Notes: generated by a model from the letters alone, not told the origin. A DNA stretch of 64,000 bases from Mucilaginibacter gossypii (GCF_900100945.1 NZ_FNCG01000013.1:1-64000), one strand, 5' to 3'; shown: positions 26,552 to 35,921, counted from the stretch's first letter. A program made the numbers and translations.

Positions 26552-27304
26552 TTAAGATGCGGTTTGACGTTTTCTGCCTGATGCAAACATACGGCTAAGT
26601 TTATGCAAAGCAAGTGGCGAAACATCATAATACATAATGGTAAGCAAAATAACAGGGATAAAATAAAATATGGCAAACTCATACAGGTTAAAGAAGTATC
26701 CGCCTGCCAGTGCGCCGAACAGGTAAAAGCCAAGCACCGTAAACCTGATCAGTATTTTATTACCGGCGGCTTCCGTATTTTTGGTACGCGGATGGAACCA
26801 TTCGGCCACCTCACTGCCCAGGTCGGTAAATAAACCGGTTAAATGACTCGATTTGATCAGGCCACCCGAGATATTGGAAACCAGGCTATTCTGCAATCCC
26901 ATCGAAAACAAAATAGCGCTGATCACAATTTCGCGCTCCATCTGTGTTTCCCGGTAAAAATTATGCCCGTAAATGGCTACTCCCAGTAAAATAACAGCTT
27001 CAATTACCATTGGGGTGGAGTTTGCCCGCCACCTGCTTTTATCATCAAATGAGCGTACAATAAAACTGGATACAAAAGCCCCGGCAAAGAACATCAGCAG
27101 CCAAACTAAAAATATGATCATCTGGCGGTAGTTTTGTTCAATAATGTGTTTGGCGAGGTTAGCCACATGCCCGGTAATATTTGAGGTAAAAGCCAAAAAA
27201 GCCAGCATGCCCGCCACATTGGTAACGCCTGCTACAAATGCCGTTGATGAAGCCAGCATCAGGTTTTCTTTAAGGGTACGTTGTTCTTTTACAGCTTTAA
27301 GCAT
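26552..27304 (-). CDS. DUF1275 (YoaK-type) membrane protein
   Basis: This 250-residue inner-membrane protein has six or so hydrophobic segments and family features such as NITGHVANLAK (residues 41-51) and GLQNSLVSNISGGLIKSSHLTGLFTD (split across about 136-161). Its substrate is not known in general. Here it is 20 bp upstream of a carbonic anhydrase gene, which hints at a role connected with CO2, bicarbonate or pH. The C-terminus is basic (GRKRQ). Confidence 0.88.
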   Translation of the reverse strand: MLKAVKEQRTLKENLMLASSTAFVAGVTNVAGMLAFLAFTSNITGHVANLAKHIIEQNYRQMIIFLVWLLMFFAGAFVSSFIVRSFDDKSRWRANSTPMVIEAVILLGVAIYGHNFYRETQMEREIVISAILFSMGLQNSLVSNISGGLIKSSHLTGLFTDLGSEVAEWFHPRTKNTEAAGNKILIRFTVLGFYLFGALAGGYFFNLYEFAIFYFIPVILLTIMYYDVSPLALHKLSRMFASGRKRQTAS

Positions 27305-27420
27305 AGATATTTCACGGCAGGGGTTTCTGTTAAAATTACAAAAAACTTAACCGCGTTTATATAAGCTTGTTTGATGCAAGGGATAATATTTTAAACGAAT
27401 TGGGAATAAATATAAAAATT

Positions 27421-27566
27421 GTCATTTCGACGATCAGTATGCGGTGAAAAGCGAGGGGAGTGAGGAGAAATCTTATACGTGAACTATGCGCATCCACTTT
27501 ACAGGGCGTAGAAGATTTCTCTTTCGCACCTGCGCTCTATCCCCACGCTGCTCTATCGAAATGACA
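27421..27566. repeat. Dispersed repeat with inverted ends
   Basis: The ends gtcatttcga (27421-27430) and tcgaaatgac (27556-27565) are reverse complements. The interior pairs gagaaatcttatacg with cgtagaagatttctc. It lies in a 416-bp gap that also holds a GC-rich ccctcccttccggggaggg hairpin (about 27589-27608) and a terminator, but no gene. Confidence 0.75.
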
Positions 27567-27622
27567 TTTTTTATTAAAGATTTTTAAGCCCTCCCTTCCG
27601 GGGAGGGTTTGGGTGGGGTGCT

Positions 27623-27657
27623 AAAAAAAATCCCGGCCACTTCCTAAGAGCCGGGAT
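27623..27657 (-). terminator. Terminator of the SulP-carbonic anhydrase unit
   Basis: On the minus strand the stem atcccggct / ggccgggat is followed by a run of eight T. It lies about 65 bp past the carbonic anhydrase stop codon. Confidence 0.8.
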
Positions 27658-27720
27658 CAACTTAACAATCAAACCTCCCTACGCCCCTTACGGCGTCGGA
27701 AGCACTGATCAAATTATATT

Positions 27721-28437
27721 TTAGTGTGCTGCTACAGCTTCAACGTCAAGCTCGTATACGTAGCCTAAATTATGAGGGCTGCTGCTGCTAACTTTCAGAT
27801 CTTTAACCAGGCCGCTGCCCAGGTCAATTACCCAACCGTGTACTTCAAGGTCATGACGTTCTTTCCACGCGTTTTGGATAATGGTGGTTTTACACAGGTT
27901 ATATACCTGCTCGGTAACGTTAAGCTCAACCAGGCGGTTAACTTTGGCGGTCTCGTCGGTTATACGGTCAAGTTCATGGCTATGCAAACGGTACACATCC
28001 TTAATATGGCGCAGCCAGTTATCAATTAAGCCAAATTGTTTGCTGCTCATAGCAGCGGCAACACCGCCGCAACCATAGTGCCCGGCAACAATAACATGTT
28101 TTACTTTTAGTACGTTAACGGCATAGTCAAGCACACTCAGCATGTTCATGTCCGAGTGTACGCATACGTTGGCAATATTGCGGTGCACAAACACTTCGCC
28201 GGGTTTGGTACCGGTTACTTCATTAGCCGGAACACGACTATCTGAGCAGCCTATCCACAGCACTTCAGGACTCTGACCTTTGGCCAGGTTCTTAAAATAC
28301 TCACCATCCTCGGCAAGTTTACGCTCAACCCAGGCGGCGTTGTTTTTAATTAAAGCACTGTAACTGCTTGACTGGGCCAGTTTAATATTGTTTGTATCTA
28401 TTACGGCTTTACCGTTTGTTTTTTCTTGTGTTGACAT
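27721..28437 (-). CDS. Beta-class carbonic anhydrase (copy 2)
   Basis: This 238-residue enzyme has the zinc and dyad residues C64, D66 and R68 in CSDSR, then H120 and C123 in GHYGCGG. It has about 20 more residues at the N-terminus than the copy at 25875. It begins 14 bp after the stop of a SulP transporter gene and so forms an operon with it. In such pairs the anhydrase is thought to supply or use the bicarbonate moved by the transporter. The similarity to copy 1 points to duplication. Confidence 0.95.
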   Translation of the reverse strand: MSTQEKTNGKAVIDTNNIKLAQSSSYSALIKNNAAWVERKLAEDGEYFKNLAKGQSPEVLWIGCSDSRVPANEVTGTKPGEVFVHRNIANVCVHSDMNMLSVLDYAVNVLKVKHVIVAGHYGCGGVAAAMSSKQFGLIDNWLRHIKDVYRLHSHELDRITDETAKVNRLVELNVTEQVYNLCKTTIIQNAWKERHDLEVHGWVIDLGSGLVKDLKVSSSSPHNLGYVYELDVEAVAAH

Positions 28438-28451
28438 TGTTTTTCGATTTT

Positions 28452-30056
28452 TTAGTTAGGGTTATAAACCAGTTCTTTTAAAGGAGGTACATCGTACTTG
28501 TCCTTTACTTCGTTCAGTTGCACAATAATGCCCTTGGTATAGGCATTGTGCTTGTAATTGTGGATGATCTCCAGCACATCCGGATCGATGTACCTTGAGT
28601 TCGCTCCGTCGATCACCACTTCGGCGCCTTGTGGCAAGCTGGTAAGCGTTACCTGTATGGCAGCCTTGTTCAGGAAGGATACTTCCTCGGCCAGCTTAAT
28701 CTTAATAACTTTTTTGCTGCCATTTTTTTCAATGTGATAGAAATAAGGGTTACGCAGGTTGGTACGCAGAATATAAAAGATCCCCACCAGCATGCCTATG
28801 CCCACACCAATAAGCAAATCGGTCATAACAACGGCCACAATGGTAACTACGAAAGGGATAAACTGGCTCAAGCCCTGGTGCCACATGTGCTTGAAAAGGC
28901 TTATACGAGCCAGTTTATACCCAGTCATAAGCAGGATCGCTGCCAAACACGACAGCGGGATATGGTTAATTAAAGACGGTATCGCCAGTAAAGCAACCAA
29001 TAACAATATACCATGCAGTATGGCGCTCACTTTAGTGCGGGCACCGGCATTTACGTTTGCCGACGAACGAACAATTACTGCCGTCATGGGTAAGCCGCCA
29101 AGCATACCGCTAACGATATTGGCCGTTCCCTGTGCAAGCAGTTCGCGGTTGGTGGGCGAGATACGTTTGATAGGATCTATTTTATCTACAGCCTCCAGGC
29201 TCAGCAGTGTTTCCAAACTGGCAACCACCGCAATGGTGAAAGCCGTTATCCAAACCTGCTTGTTGCCTATCTGGCTAAAATCAGCCGATTTAAACAGCGC
29301 AAAAAATTCGGCACTGCTGTTCACCAGCGGTATGCGTACAAACTGCTTATCAAGCAAGGCAAGGCCTGTTCCGGAAAACGCGAGGCTTAGCCCGATACCG
29401 GCCAGTACCACCAATAAAGGAGCCGGAACTATAGCCAGCTTTTTAAACCTGGGCCAGTAAATCATAAATGCCAGGGACACCACGCTGATGATCACTGCGC
29501 CATAGTTTATCCTGGCGAAAGCCCGTGTTATACCCGAAAAAGTATTGTGTTCATCAATTTGGCGAAAGCCCTCATCGCCTTCAAAATCGGCATCATAGCC
29601 AACCGCGTGCGGAAACTGCTTCATGATCAAAATAATACCTATCGCTGCCAGCATCCCCTCAATAACCGATGACGGGAAGTAATTGGCAATGGTGCCGGCT
29701 TTAACAATTCCAAGTATGATCTGGAAAACACCCGCCAGTACCAGGGCCATTAAAAAGGTTTCGTAAGCGCCAAGCGTAGTAATGGCATTAAGTACAATTA
29801 CTGTTAAACCAGCCGCAGGACCGGCCACACTCAGTTGCGAGCCGCTAAGCGTACCTACTACTATACCGCCAATAATGCCTGTTAATACGCCTGCGAAGAG
29901 CGGCGCTCCCGATGCCAGCGCTATACCTAAACACAGCGGCAAAGCCACCAGGAATACAACGACACTTGAAGGAATATCCCTTTTTAAATTTTTGGGCAGA
30001 AAATATTTTTTTAGGTTGAGATTGCCCATAGCAGCCTCACCTTGCTTGATTTGCAT
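28452..30056 (-). CDS. SulP-family anion transporter with STAS domain
   Basis: This 534-residue inner-membrane protein carries the SulP core of 10-14 helices. Examples are PLCLGIALASGAPLFAGV near residue 40 and VSGMLGGLPMTAVIVRSSANV near 315. A C-terminal STAS domain (about 435-534, core VIDGANSRYIDPDVLEI) follows. Members move bicarbonate, sulfate or dicarboxylates with Na+ or H+. The carbonic anhydrase gene 14 bp downstream favours bicarbonate. The first ATG is used; an internal ATG nine codons later is an alternative. Confidence 0.92.
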   Translation of the reverse strand: MQIKQGEAAMGNLNLKKYFLPKNLKRDIPSSVVVFLVALPLCLGIALASGAPLFAGVLTGIIGGIVVGTLSGSQLSVAGPAAGLTVIVLNAITTLGAYETFLMALVLAGVFQIILGIVKAGTIANYFPSSVIEGMLAAIGIILIMKQFPHAVGYDADFEGDEGFRQIDEHNTFSGITRAFARINYGAVIISVVSLAFMIYWPRFKKLAIVPAPLLVVLAGIGLSLAFSGTGLALLDKQFVRIPLVNSSAEFFALFKSADFSQIGNKQVWITAFTIAVVASLETLLSLEAVDKIDPIKRISPTNRELLAQGTANIVSGMLGGLPMTAVIVRSSANVNAGARTKVSAILHGILLLVALLAIPSLINHIPLSCLAAILLMTGYKLARISLFKHMWHQGLSQFIPFVVTIVAVVMTDLLIGVGIGMLVGIFYILRTNLRNPYFYHIEKNGSKKVIKIKLAEEVSFLNKAAIQVTLTSLPQGAEVVIDGANSRYIDPDVLEIIHNYKHNAYTKGIIVQLNEVKDKYDVPPLKELVYNPN

Positions 30057-30138
30057 AAGAATGAAAATTGAGTAAGATTGTTAAAATGAATTAAAAAGCA
30101 TTGCTATCCGGATAGGGAAGTATCCGGTTAAATTCACC

Positions 30139-30474
30139 TTATGCGTTTGGAGGGGGTGTAGGAACTACAGGGTGATAAACCTGTTTATATAATGCGTTTT
30201 CCTGGTTGTGGAGAACTTTGGTTTCGGCAATAAATGTGATGAAGTTTATGGTATGAAGGTCATACTCATCGAAGATTTTTTTCTCTTTCACAAGGTCTTT
30301 TTCGGGGCTGTCTTTTTCAGTTTTGCTTTCCTGCTCCAACTGAAGGATCACCGCACTTACCGTTTTATTATCAAGATATAAAAAAACAGGTGCAAGCGAA
30401 ATGCCCATCTTTATTACAAAGACGGTCATGAACAGCGCCACTACCCATATTTTATTATTCCTGATCTTCATCAA
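30139..30474 (-). CDS. Small membrane-anchored protein (111 aa), unknown
   Basis: One N-terminal hydrophobic helix (about residues 8-28, WVVALFMTVFVIKMGISLA) is followed by a charged helical region and a proline-rich end (VVPTPPPNA). I do not recognise it. It lies 82 bp upstream of the SulP gene on the same strand and may lead that operon. The ATG at 30472-30474 gives a sensible N-terminus; a longer frame adds 16 unlikely residues. Confidence 0.6.
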   Translation of the reverse strand: MMKIRNNKIWVVALFMTVFVIKMGISLAPVFLYLDNKTVSAVILQLEQESKTEKDSPEKDLVKEKKIFDEYDLHTINFITFIAETKVLHNQENALYKQVYHPVVPTPPPNA

Positions 30475-30577
30475 CACAAATATATAAAAATCCGTTATTA
30501 AACCACCAGAATAAGTAAGCAAAAGCTATTCTTACAATATAATTACTATTTTTAGACAATTACTAACAACCTGAATT

Positions 30578-32119
30578 GTGGATAAAAAGCTTGATCTGTT
30601 AAGGCTAAAACGTCATGAAGCCATGCAGGGCGGAGGCCCGGTACGTATTGAAAGTCAGCATAAAAAAGGAAAATTAACGGCACGTGAACGTTTACATTTT
30701 TTATTGGATGAAGGCTCGTTCCAGGAGATAGGGATGCTGGTTACCCACCGCTCCATTGATTTTGGCATGGAGAAAGAAAAATATCCCGGCGACGGTGTTG
30801 TTACAGGTTATGGCACCATAAACGGACGGCTCACCTACGTATTTTCCCAGGATTTTACAGTGTTTGGCGGCTCGCTTTCCGAAACCCATGCCGAAAAGAT
30901 CTGCAAGATCATGGATCTCGCCCTAAAGAATGGCGCTCCCCTTATCGGTCTTAATGACTCGGGCGGTGCGCGCATCCAGGAAGGTGTGGTATCCCTTGGC
31001 GGTTATGCCGATATTTTTTACCGCAATACCATGGCATCGGGCGTTATCCCGCAAATCTCGGCTATTATGGGGCCATGCGCAGGTGGTGCTGTTTACTCGC
31101 CTGCTATTACCGATTTTATTTTGATGGTTGAGCATACCTCATACATGTTTGTTACCGGGCCTAATGTAGTAAAAACGGTTACGCATGAAGTGGTAACCTC
31201 CGAAGAACTGGGCGGTGCCAATACCCACGCCAGCAAATCGGGCGTTACTCATTTTGCCTGTGCCAATGAAATAGCCGCCATTCAGCATATCAAAAGCCTG
31301 CTGAGCTATATGCCTCAAAATTGTGAGGATAAAGCTCCCGCCGCTCCCTACGAAAACGGCGACGAGCTTAGGCCCGAGTTAAACACCATCCTGCCATCAA
31401 TAGCCTCACAACCCTATGATATCCGCGAGGTTATTGATCATATCATCGATAAAGCTTCGTTTTTGGAAGTGCATAAAGATTTTGCTGAAAACATTGTGGT
31501 GGGCTTCGCGCGCCTGGCAGGCCGCAGTATTGGCATAGTGGCTAATCAGCCCGCTTTTTTGGCCGGGGTATTGGATATCCATTCATCAACCAAGGCTGCA
31601 CGTTTTGTGCGCTTTTGCGATTCCTTCAACATTCCGCTGCTGGTGTTTGAAGATGTTCCCGGCTTTTTGCCCGGTACCGACCAGGAATGGAATGCTATTA
31701 TCACCAATGGCGCTAAACTGTTATATGCTTTTTGTGAAGCCACCGTTCCGCGTGTTACTGTAATTACGCGCAAGGCTTATGGAGGCGCTTATGATGTAAT
31801 GAACTCCAAACATATTGGTGCCGATATGAACTTTGCCTGGCCATCGGCCGAGATTGCGGTAATGGGAGCCAAAGGTGCCGCCGAAATCATTTTTAAACGC
31901 GAGATCACGAAGGCCGAAGACCATGAAGCCAAATGGCTGGAGATGGAACAATTATATTCAGATACCTTTGCCAATCCCTACCGTGCTGCCGAACGCGGAT
32001 TTATCGACGAAGTTATTGAACCTGCCGAAACGCGCATTAAATTGATCCAGGCTTTTAAAATGCTGGAAAATAAAGTAGTGAACAACCCAAGGAAGAAACA
32101 CGGGAATATTCCACTGTAG
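30578..32119 (+). CDS. Acyl-CoA carboxylase carboxyltransferase (beta) subunit
   Basis: The protein transfers CO2 from carboxybiotin to an acyl-CoA, most likely propionyl-CoA. It is 513 residues and spans the two crotonase-like halves of the carboxyltransferase. Typical segments are GKLTARERLHFLLDEGSF, the oxyanion-site GGARIQEG and GPCAGGAVYSPA, and in the second half the matching GGAYDVMNSKHIGAD. The start is a GTG at 30578 (MDKKLDLL), as expected from family alignments. No biotin carboxylase subunit is adjacent, so it must be encoded elsewhere. Confidence 0.93.
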   Translation: MDKKLDLLRLKRHEAMQGGGPVRIESQHKKGKLTARERLHFLLDEGSFQEIGMLVTHRSIDFGMEKEKYPGDGVVTGYGTINGRLTYVFSQDFTVFGGSLSETHAEKICKIMDLALKNGAPLIGLNDSGGARIQEGVVSLGGYADIFYRNTMASGVIPQISAIMGPCAGGAVYSPAITDFILMVEHTSYMFVTGPNVVKTVTHEVVTSEELGGANTHASKSGVTHFACANEIAAIQHIKSLLSYMPQNCEDKAPAAPYENGDELRPELNTILPSIASQPYDIREVIDHIIDKASFLEVHKDFAENIVVGFARLAGRSIGIVANQPAFLAGVLDIHSSTKAARFVRFCDSFNIPLLVFEDVPGFLPGTDQEWNAIITNGAKLLYAFCEATVPRVTVITRKAYGGAYDVMNSKHIGADMNFAWPSAEIAVMGAKGAAEIIFKREITKAEDHEAKWLEMEQLYSDTFANPYRAAERGFIDEVIEPAETRIKLIQAFKMLENKVVNNPRKKHGNIPL

Positions 32120-32130
32120 ATTTGGGAATT

Positions 32131-32304
32131 CGGATGTTCGATTTCGGATTTATTTCTTTTTTATTGTAGATGCCGTAATTGCCTTTCTGGCTGTTTGCTG
32201 GCGCAAGTATGTGCGGCCGCCAGCGCCGTGATTATTTGTGCCTTCGGCAATAGAAAATCAGATTTGTTTACCTTTGCGTTTCTAATTCCGAAATCGAACA
32301 TCCG
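32131..32304. repeat. 17-bp inverted repeat framing a GC-rich repeat core
   Basis: The arms cggatgttcgatttcgg (32131-32147) and their reverse complement (32288-32304) are perfect. Between them lies gctggcgcaagtatgtgc followed by ggccgccagcgcc (about 32198-32229), a relative of the 3730-3861 element. The right arm sits just before the GNAT start, between its -7 box and ATG. Confidence 0.75.
32269..32276 (+). promoter_or_regulatory. -7 box for the GNAT gene
   Basis: TACCTTTG matches TAnnTTTG and lies 37 bp before the ATG. The right arm of the inverted repeat would be inside the transcript's leader. Confidence 0.5.
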
Positions 32305-32313
32305 AAATCCGCA

Positions 32314-32748
32314 ATGAAAAATATCTCTATCGAACAAATCCGTCCCGAGCTTACCTGGCGGTTAAGGCAACGTATATTATACCCCGAAAGCAAGCTGTAC
32401 GAAATGGAGATGGAGGAGGATAACCACGGGTATCACTTTGCTGCATTTAAAGATAATCATATCATAGCGGTAGTATCACTCTTTAATAAAGGGAACGATT
32501 GGCAGTTTCGCAAATTTGCTGTTGATGAAACCATGCAAAACATGGGAATAGGCCGTGCGGTATTGCAGCATATTACCGATTTTGTCCTTGTAAGCGGGGG
32601 GACCCGCCTGTGGTGTAACGCAAGGTTATCGGCCATTCCATTTTACCTCAAAGCTGGTTTTATTCACACAGGTAATTTCTTTTCAAAAAATGGTTTCGAT
32701 TATGAGATTCTCGAAAAAGAACTTACTCCTTCTCTAAATCAGGAATAA
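32314..32748 (+). CDS. GNAT N-acetyltransferase
   Basis: This 144-residue protein is a single GNAT domain that would move an acetyl group from acetyl-CoA to an amine. The acetyl-CoA site is seen in FAVDETMQNMGIGRAVLQHI (motif Q/RxxGxG/A as QNMGIG). The final strand and helix contain NARLSAIPFYLKAGF. The substrate is unknown. Its 3' end overlaps the convergent DUF6340 gene by 26 bp. Confidence 0.9.
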   Translation: MKNISIEQIRPELTWRLRQRILYPESKLYEMEMEEDNHGYHFAAFKDNHIIAVVSLFNKGNDWQFRKFAVDETMQNMGIGRAVLQHITDFVLVSGGTRLWCNARLSAIPFYLKAGFIHTGNFFSKNGFDYEILEKELTPSLNQE

Positions 32749-33628
32749 TTGCAGTCGCCTTAACGTTTTGTTGTTTTTCGTTCGATAATTTTGCTGCCTT
32801 TAAAGCTTCTTCAATGTCGCCCTGTGCTTCATATAACACCGCCAAATTGTAAGCCGCATGGCTGGCCAGTTTAAGATCGGGCCCATCAATAATTGGATTC
32901 AGTATTTTAAAGGCCTCATTATATCGCTTTGCTATCATGTGGTTAATAGCAACCTTCAAGCTGTCGTTATCAGCATATAATTGCCGCTGGTTAGTTAATG
33001 TAGATGGCAGATAATCCTTTATCGCATCAATAGCCGCATTACCTGCCGACTGGCTTATGGCCGCACCATTGCCTTTTACCGTAGGATGTACCAGCAAGGC
33101 AGCAATTATACCGTAATAACGGCTCTCCGAATGAAAATCCTTCGCTTTCCCTCTAAGAATTTTAAAATACTTGCCGTTGCTTTCGTATAAAGTAAACCTT
33201 GTATTAACCACCGTGGTATATACTTCCATGGTATCAACAAGCTCTACGGGGATATCGGCACTAAGCGAGTCAAGCGTTAAAACATAGTTGGCATTGCATT
33301 TTTCGGCAAGTGTTTTTATTGGCGTGGTATCTGCAATCAAATTAACAGAGTCGGCAAGTACTGTTGTTTGGATGCGGGGCAGCATATCAAGCTGTTTGGC
33401 TGCCATTGCAATAGCGCTGTAAGCGCCGCCCTTAAGTACAGCTCGTTTGCGTTTATTTTTATTAGCTACCGAGTCAACAGTAAACCTGTTTACTACTACA
33501 ACTTTGGTTTCGTTATGCCCCAATTCCAGTTTAGGGGCGTAATTAACCGGTACTGTAATTTCATAATTTACACTGCAGGCTGCCAAACCCATGGCAACGA
33601 GCACACAAATGGCAAATAAGTTTTTCAA
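32723..33628 (-). CDS. DUF6340 lipoprotein with TPR-like tail (copy 2)
   Basis: A lipoprotein signal (lipobox LAAC at residues 15-18) is followed by VPVNYAPKLELG, a DUF6340 hallmark, and a body of about 230 residues. The C-terminus has a TPR-like pair of helices (AAYNLAVLYEAQGDIEEAL). It lies 37 bp downstream of a paralogue with the same plan. Function is unknown; a role at the outer membrane is likely. It overlaps the convergent GNAT gene by 26 bp. Confidence 0.85.
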   Translation of the reverse strand: MKNLFAICVLVAMGLAACSVNYEITVPVNYAPKLELGHNETKVVVVNRFTVDSVANKNKRKRAVLKGGAYSAIAMAAKQLDMLPRIQTTVLADSVNLIADTTPIKTLAEKCNANYVLTLDSLSADIPVELVDTMEVYTTVVNTRFTLYESNGKYFKILRGKAKDFHSESRYYGIIAALLVHPTVKGNGAAISQSAGNAAIDAIKDYLPSTLTNQRQLYADNDSLKVAINHMIAKRYNEAFKILNPIIDGPDLKLASHAAYNLAVLYEAQGDIEEALKAAKLSNEKQQNVKATAIIPDLEKE

Positions 33629-33665
33629 GGTATTTGTAATAAGGTTGGTTTAGGTTTTGAGGACT

Positions 33666-34562
33666 TTACTCTTTCATCAAATCAACAATAATAGCTTTGG
33701 CAAAATCATTGGGCTGTTTCTGGTTCGAGATCTTGGCCACCTCAAGTGCGGCCTCGATATCGCCCTGCGCCTCATATACTACGGCAAGGTTGTAAGCTGC
33801 GCGGCTGGCAAGCTTCAGGTCGGGCCCGTCAATAAGCGGGTTTAATAGCTGGAAAGCCTTATCAAATTTACCGGCTTTGATCAGTTCTACCGAGCTGCTT
33901 AGCTGGTCGCCATTGGTATACAGGGGCCTGTCATGATAATCGGTGTACGGCAGGTAATCCTTTAGGGCATCCAATGCCGAATTACGGATAGCATCAAATA
34001 ACGGCCCGCCATGGGCAAGTAAGCTGGATGCATTACCATAAGGATTATTATCATTTATTTCAGCCTCACCGTTTAGCTTTTTAAAGTAGATGCCATTGGC
34101 TTCGTAAAGAGTAAAGCTGGTTTTAACCACCGATACCCGGTAAACCGACGGTACGCCGTTATAATAATCCTGCTCCAATTTGGTTTCGCCTTTAAAATCC
34201 TCAAACGCGAGCACATAAGAAGCGTTGTATTTTTTTGCCAGAAATTTCACCGAATCGGTATTGGCGGTAAAGTTAACCGAGTCAACCAGTTGTACAACTT
34301 TTACACCGGGCAGCGCATGCAGCTGTACCGCTGCATGGTTTATAGCGGTATAAGCGGCGGCTTTAAATGTAGTTAATACGCGTTTATTGCGGTTACGGGT
34401 CGAATCGGGCATGTAGTGGTTAATGACCACGATGGTTGTTTTTGCCCTGTTAAAATTCAGCTTCGGCGCGTAATCAACCGGAACATTTACATATTGAGGA
34501 ACGCTGCATGCCGCTAAAAAACATGCCGCAAATAGGATACAAGTTAGCCTGAATAGTTTCAC
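33666..34562 (-). CDS. DUF6340 lipoprotein with TPR-like tail (copy 1)
   Basis: It shares its plan with the next gene: lipobox LAAC, then VPVDYAPKLNF, then the same TPR-like end (AAYNLAVVYEAQGDIEAAL). I prefer a GTG start at 34560-34562, because it begins directly at a lipoprotein signal (KLFRLTCILFAACFLAAC). The ATG at 34661 would add 33 residues ahead of the signal and spoil it. The two genes are a tandem duplication in one transcript. The function of the family is unknown. Confidence 0.82.
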   Translation of the reverse strand: MKLFRLTCILFAACFLAACSVPQYVNVPVDYAPKLNFNRAKTTIVVINHYMPDSTRNRNKRVLTTFKAAAYTAINHAAVQLHALPGVKVVQLVDSVNFTANTDSVKFLAKKYNASYVLAFEDFKGETKLEQDYYNGVPSVYRVSVVKTSFTLYEANGIYFKKLNGEAEINDNNPYGNASSLLAHGGPLFDAIRNSALDALKDYLPYTDYHDRPLYTNGDQLSSSVELIKAGKFDKAFQLLNPLIDGPDLKLASRAAYNLAVVYEAQGDIEAALEVAKISNQKQPNDFAKAIIVDLMKE

Positions 34563-34759
34563 CTTATTAAAAATTAAATATCGTGGAAAGGTATAACATA
34601 AGCATGAAAGCTTTATGAAATAACCGGTCATTTTTGTATCAAAACAAACCAGCGCCTTCATTGTGACTAAATATTTTCAAAAACGTTTAATAATGATTTT
34701 ATATAATTGATTTACTGCTTATATCCGGCTTAATTTTAGTGCAATGTCATGAGCTTTAT

Positions 34760-34767
34760 TATATTTG
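34760..34767 (+). promoter_or_regulatory. -7 box for the M42 peptidase
   Basis: TATATTTG matches TAnnTTTG and lies 38 bp before the ATG. Confidence 0.5.
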
Positions 34768-34805
34768 CTGTATTACTACATTTAGATTGAAAACATTAAT
34801 TCAAT

Positions 34806-35921
34806 ATGGCCAAAAAGAAATCTGACGCCCCACAGCATACGTCCGTTGTAAACGAAACTTCACTCGCGTTTTTTGAAAAATATATCAACAACCCCTCACC
34901 TACAGGTTTTGAATGGAAAGGCCAGGAGCTTTGGCTCGAATACCTGAAGCCCTATATTGACACCCATTATGTTGATAATTATGGCACCGCGGTTGGCATC
35001 ATCAATCCTAAAGCCGATTACAAAGTAGTTATTGAAGCTCATGCCGATGAAATTTCATGGTTTGTGAATTACATCACTAACGATGGCTTAATATATGTTA
35101 TCCGCAACGGCGGCTCCGATCATCAGATAGCGCCTTCAAAACGTGTAAATATCCATACCGATAATGGCGTGGTTAAAGCTGTTTTCGGCTGGCCTGCTAT
35201 CCACACCCGCCTGGGCGGTGATAAAGAAGAAGCGCCTACCCTTAAAAATATCTTTTTAGATTGCGGTTGCACCTCAAAAGAAGAAGTTGAAAAACTGGGT
35301 ATCCACGTAGGTTGTGTTATCACTTACGAAGATGAATTTATGGTGCTTAACGACCGCTATTATGTTGGCCGTGCGCTTGATAATCGTGCAGGCGGCTTCA
35401 TGATTGCCGAGGTTGCCCGTTTACTTAAAGAAAACAATGTAAAACTTCCTTTTGGTTTATATATAGTTAACGCGGTGCAGGAGGAGATAGGTTTACGCGG
35501 TGCCGAAATGATAGCGCATAAAATTAAACCCAATGTGGCTATTGTTACCGATGTTACGCATGACACCCAAACGCCAATGATTAACAAAATTACCCAGGGC
35601 GACTTAGCCTGCGGTAAAGGCCCTGTTGTATCATATGCTCCGGCAGTACAAAACAACCTGAATAAGCTGCTTATTGAAAGTGCTCAAAAAGCGGGCATAC
35701 CGTTCCAGCGTCAGGCATCATCACGGTCAACAGGGACCGATACCGATGCCTTTGCTTACTCAAATGATGGCGTGCCATCGGCATTAATCTCATTACCTTT
35801 ACGTTATATGCATACCACTGTCGAGATGATCCACAAAGAGGATGTTGATAACGTGATCCGTTTGATATACGAGTCTCTGCTAAATATTCAGGCCGGTCAG
35901 GATTTCAGGTACTTTAAATAA
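34806..35921 (+). CDS. M42 family aminopeptidase
   Basis: This cytoplasmic metallopeptidase of 371 residues belongs to the M42 (glutamyl aminopeptidase / cellulase M) family, which forms large tetrahedral complexes and trims peptides. Metal ligands and the catalytic acid are recognisable: AHADEIS (first His-Asp), GRALDNRAGG (bridging Asp), NAVQEEIGLRGA (catalytic Glu and metal Glu), VTDVTHD, and a late PLRYMHTTVE (last His). The family is broad in specificity. It is monocistronic. Confidence 0.93.
   Translation: MAKKKSDAPQHTSVVNETSLAFFEKYINNPSPTGFEWKGQELWLEYLKPYIDTHYVDNYGTAVGIINPKADYKVVIEAHADEISWFVNYITNDGLIYVIRNGGSDHQIAPSKRVNIHTDNGVVKAVFGWPAIHTRLGGDKEEAPTLKNIFLDCGCTSKEEVEKLGIHVGCVITYEDEFMVLNDRYYVGRALDNRAGGFMIAEVARLLKENNVKLPFGLYIVNAVQEEIGLRGAEMIAHKIKPNVAIVTDVTHDTQTPMINKITQGDLACGKGPVVSYAPAVQNNLNKLLIESAQKAGIPFQRQASSRSTGTDTDAFAYSNDGVPSALISLPLRYMHTTVEMIHKEDVDNVIRLIYESLLNIQAGQDFRYFK

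Noticed and set aside
28792..29460. Plus-strand frame of 222 codons opposite the SulP gene
   Set aside because: Long only because of the codon pattern of the real gene; Ser/Thr/Ala-rich with no domain.
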